Assembly: GCA_001873515.1 (NCBI GenBank)
Contig: MNZH01000074.1
Location: 1-5,204 of the forward strand
DNA from: Parcubacteria group bacterium CG2_30_45_37
GTDB lineage: Bacteria > Patescibacteriota > Patescibacteriia > Patescibacteriales > GWC2-42-12
Reading direction: 5' to 3'
Length of the DNA stretch: 5,204 nt
Shown piece by piece: positions 4,654 to 5,204 of this stretch. Made by a program: the position numbers and the translations under genes. The stretch's first letter is position 1. Each line of letters opens with the position of its first letter. Below the pieces are notes generated by a model that saw nothing but the letters and a program-made list of their open reading frames with translations, made no database searches and was not told the DNA's origin.

Positions 4654-4680
4654 AAACAGCGCCCGCCAGGGCTGTTTTTT
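4654..4680 (+). terminator. Terminator-like hairpin (possible attenuator) in the secE leader
   Basis: GCCC (4661-4664) pairs with GGGC (4669-4672) around GCCA. Below a two-base bulge, AAACA (4654-4658) pairs with TGTTT (4673-4677), and a six-T tract runs 4675-4680. An alternative is the 7-bp AAACAGC/GCTGTTT stem. It lies between the secE promoter and the ATG, 12 bases before the start, with no upstream plus-strand gene nearby that would need terminating. Confidence 0.55.
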
Positions 4681-4692
4681 AATAGAAATCCT

Positions 4693-4881
4693 ATGAATAA
4701 AATTACCCAATACCTTAAAGCCTCAATTGAGGAAATGAAAAAGGTCACTTGGCCGACCAAAAAAGAAACCTATAATTTTACCATTTTAGTAATTTCCATC
4801 AGTCTGGGCGTGGCTTTATTTTTAGGCCTCCTGGATATTATTTTTAATTTCGGCCTGGAATATTTAATTACTAATAGATAA
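4693..4881 (+). CDS. secE: Preprotein translocase subunit SecE
   Basis: 62 residues, the short single-helix form of SecE that clamps SecY in the Sec translocon of the inner membrane. Seen: an amphipathic cytoplasmic helix ending in the family hallmark EEMKKVTWPTKKET (13-26), then one membrane helix (about 30-53) and a short tail. Length and motif are typical for SecE outside the enterobacteria, which have two extra helices. The ATG at 4693 has no clear Shine-Dalgarno. nusG starts 7 bases after the stop, the standard secE-nusG pair. Confidence 0.95.
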   Translation: MNKITQYLKASIEEMKKVTWPTKKETYNFTILVISISLGVALFLGLLDIIFNFGLEYLITNR

Positions 4882-4888
4882 TATAAAT

Positions 4889-5204
4889 ATGGCCAAGCAA
4901 ACCCTAAATCAGGGCCGGCGCTGGTACGTCCTGCACACCTACTCCGGCTACGAAGAAAACGTCTCGCAGAATTTAAAACAAAGAATTGAATCCATGGACA
5001 TGGAAGACAAGATTTTTAATATTTTAATTCCCACGGAAAAAAAGATCAGGATTAAAAACGGCAAACGGAAAATCGTTGAGGAAAAAATTTTTCCCGGCTA
5101 CGTTTTGGTGGAAATGGTCGTGACCGACGATTCCTGGTACGTGGTCAGAAACACGCCCAACGTCACCGGCTTCATCGGCACCGGCACCGTTCCCACGCCG
5201 GTCT
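4889..5204 (+). CDS. nusG: Transcription elongation/antitermination factor NusG (3' end beyond window)
   Basis: The first 105 residues are visible; the C-terminal KOW domain would lie beyond the window. NusG binds the RNA polymerase clamp through its NGN domain, suppresses pausing, and links polymerase to Rho or ribosomal protein S10. Seen: RRWYVLHTYSGYEENV (10-25) opening the NGN domain, an ILIPTEKK strand (46-52), the hallmark FPGYVLVEM (68-76), and the NTPNVTGFIG segment (88-97). The start is the ATG at 4889, 7 bases after the secE stop; the nine residues before the domain form a short polar extension. No Shine-Dalgarno is visible, so translation may depend on the ribosome arriving from secE. 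Ribosomal protein genes rplK and rplA would be expected downstream in most bacteria. Confidence 0.96.
   Translation, partial: MAKQTLNQGRRWYVLHTYSGYEENVSQNLKQRIESMDMEDKIFNILIPTEKKIRIKNGKRKIVEEKIFPGYVLVEMVVTDDSWYVVRNTPNVTGFIGTGTVPTPV

Noticed and set aside
4341..4760. Open frames at 4341-4535 (+), 4525-4710 (-) and 4575-4760 (-)
   Set aside because: The first is antisense to the small membrane protein. The other two run across the divergent promoter region, and their N-termini are antisense to secE.
1..5204. tRNA or rRNA genes
   Set aside because: No cloverleaf with conserved T-loop and CCA-side pairing and no rRNA core sequence was found on either strand by eye.

Overview
The window looks like a chromosomal segment of an uncultured Patescibacteria/CPR bacterium, probably of the Parcubacteria type. 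The evidence is indirect. A divergent two-domain Clp ATPase with a zinc ribbon and membrane helices sits next to a small membrane protein. Ultra-short secE is followed directly by nusG. Nearly all genes lack a visible Shine-Dalgarno sequence. No 16S rRNA or other marker fixes the lineage. The flanks are fairly GC-balanced, while roughly 505-1200 is visibly AT-rich.

Layout. (1) 1-364, minus strand: N-terminal part of a polyprenyl-phosphate sugar-phosphate transferase (MraY/WecA/TagO superfamily), cut by the window edge. (2) 374-855: a cluster of REP-like palindromes built on TGTCATTGCGAG...GAAGCAATC. Two of them, inverted, tightly bracket a small GIY-YIG nuclease gene, giving a compact unit that looks like a minimal mobile element. 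(3) 863-1272: a self-contained transcription unit for an unrecognised protein of about 78 residues. It has a consensus -10, flanking DnaA-box-like sites, an unusually perfect Shine-Dalgarno in front of an ATT codon, and a branched terminator. (4) 1284-1446: a palindrome of about 107 bp (MITE-like), then a GC-rich hairpin at the end of the Clp operon. (5) 1449-4558, minus strand: a two-gene operon with an ATGA overlap, encoding a 121-residue membrane protein and a 915-residue membrane-anchored Clp-family ATPase. The ATPase's first AAA+ module has lost its Walker B acids, arginine fingers and pore loop. (6) 4559-4692: a divergent promoter region with a terminator-like hairpin in the secE leader. 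(7) 4693 to the end, plus strand: secE and the 5' part of nusG.

How it fits together. The right-hand part is conserved housekeeping: SecE (translocon) and NusG (transcription elongation) transcribed away from the Clp operon. The Clp operon plausibly encodes a membrane-tethered remodelling or quality-control machine with a dedicated membrane partner; this is inferred from architecture and gene order only. The left half is accessory in character, with repeats, a small nuclease and an orphan gene beside an envelope-glycan enzyme. The strongest candidates for something undescribed are the Clp/membrane-partner pair and the repeat-bracketed GIY-YIG unit.
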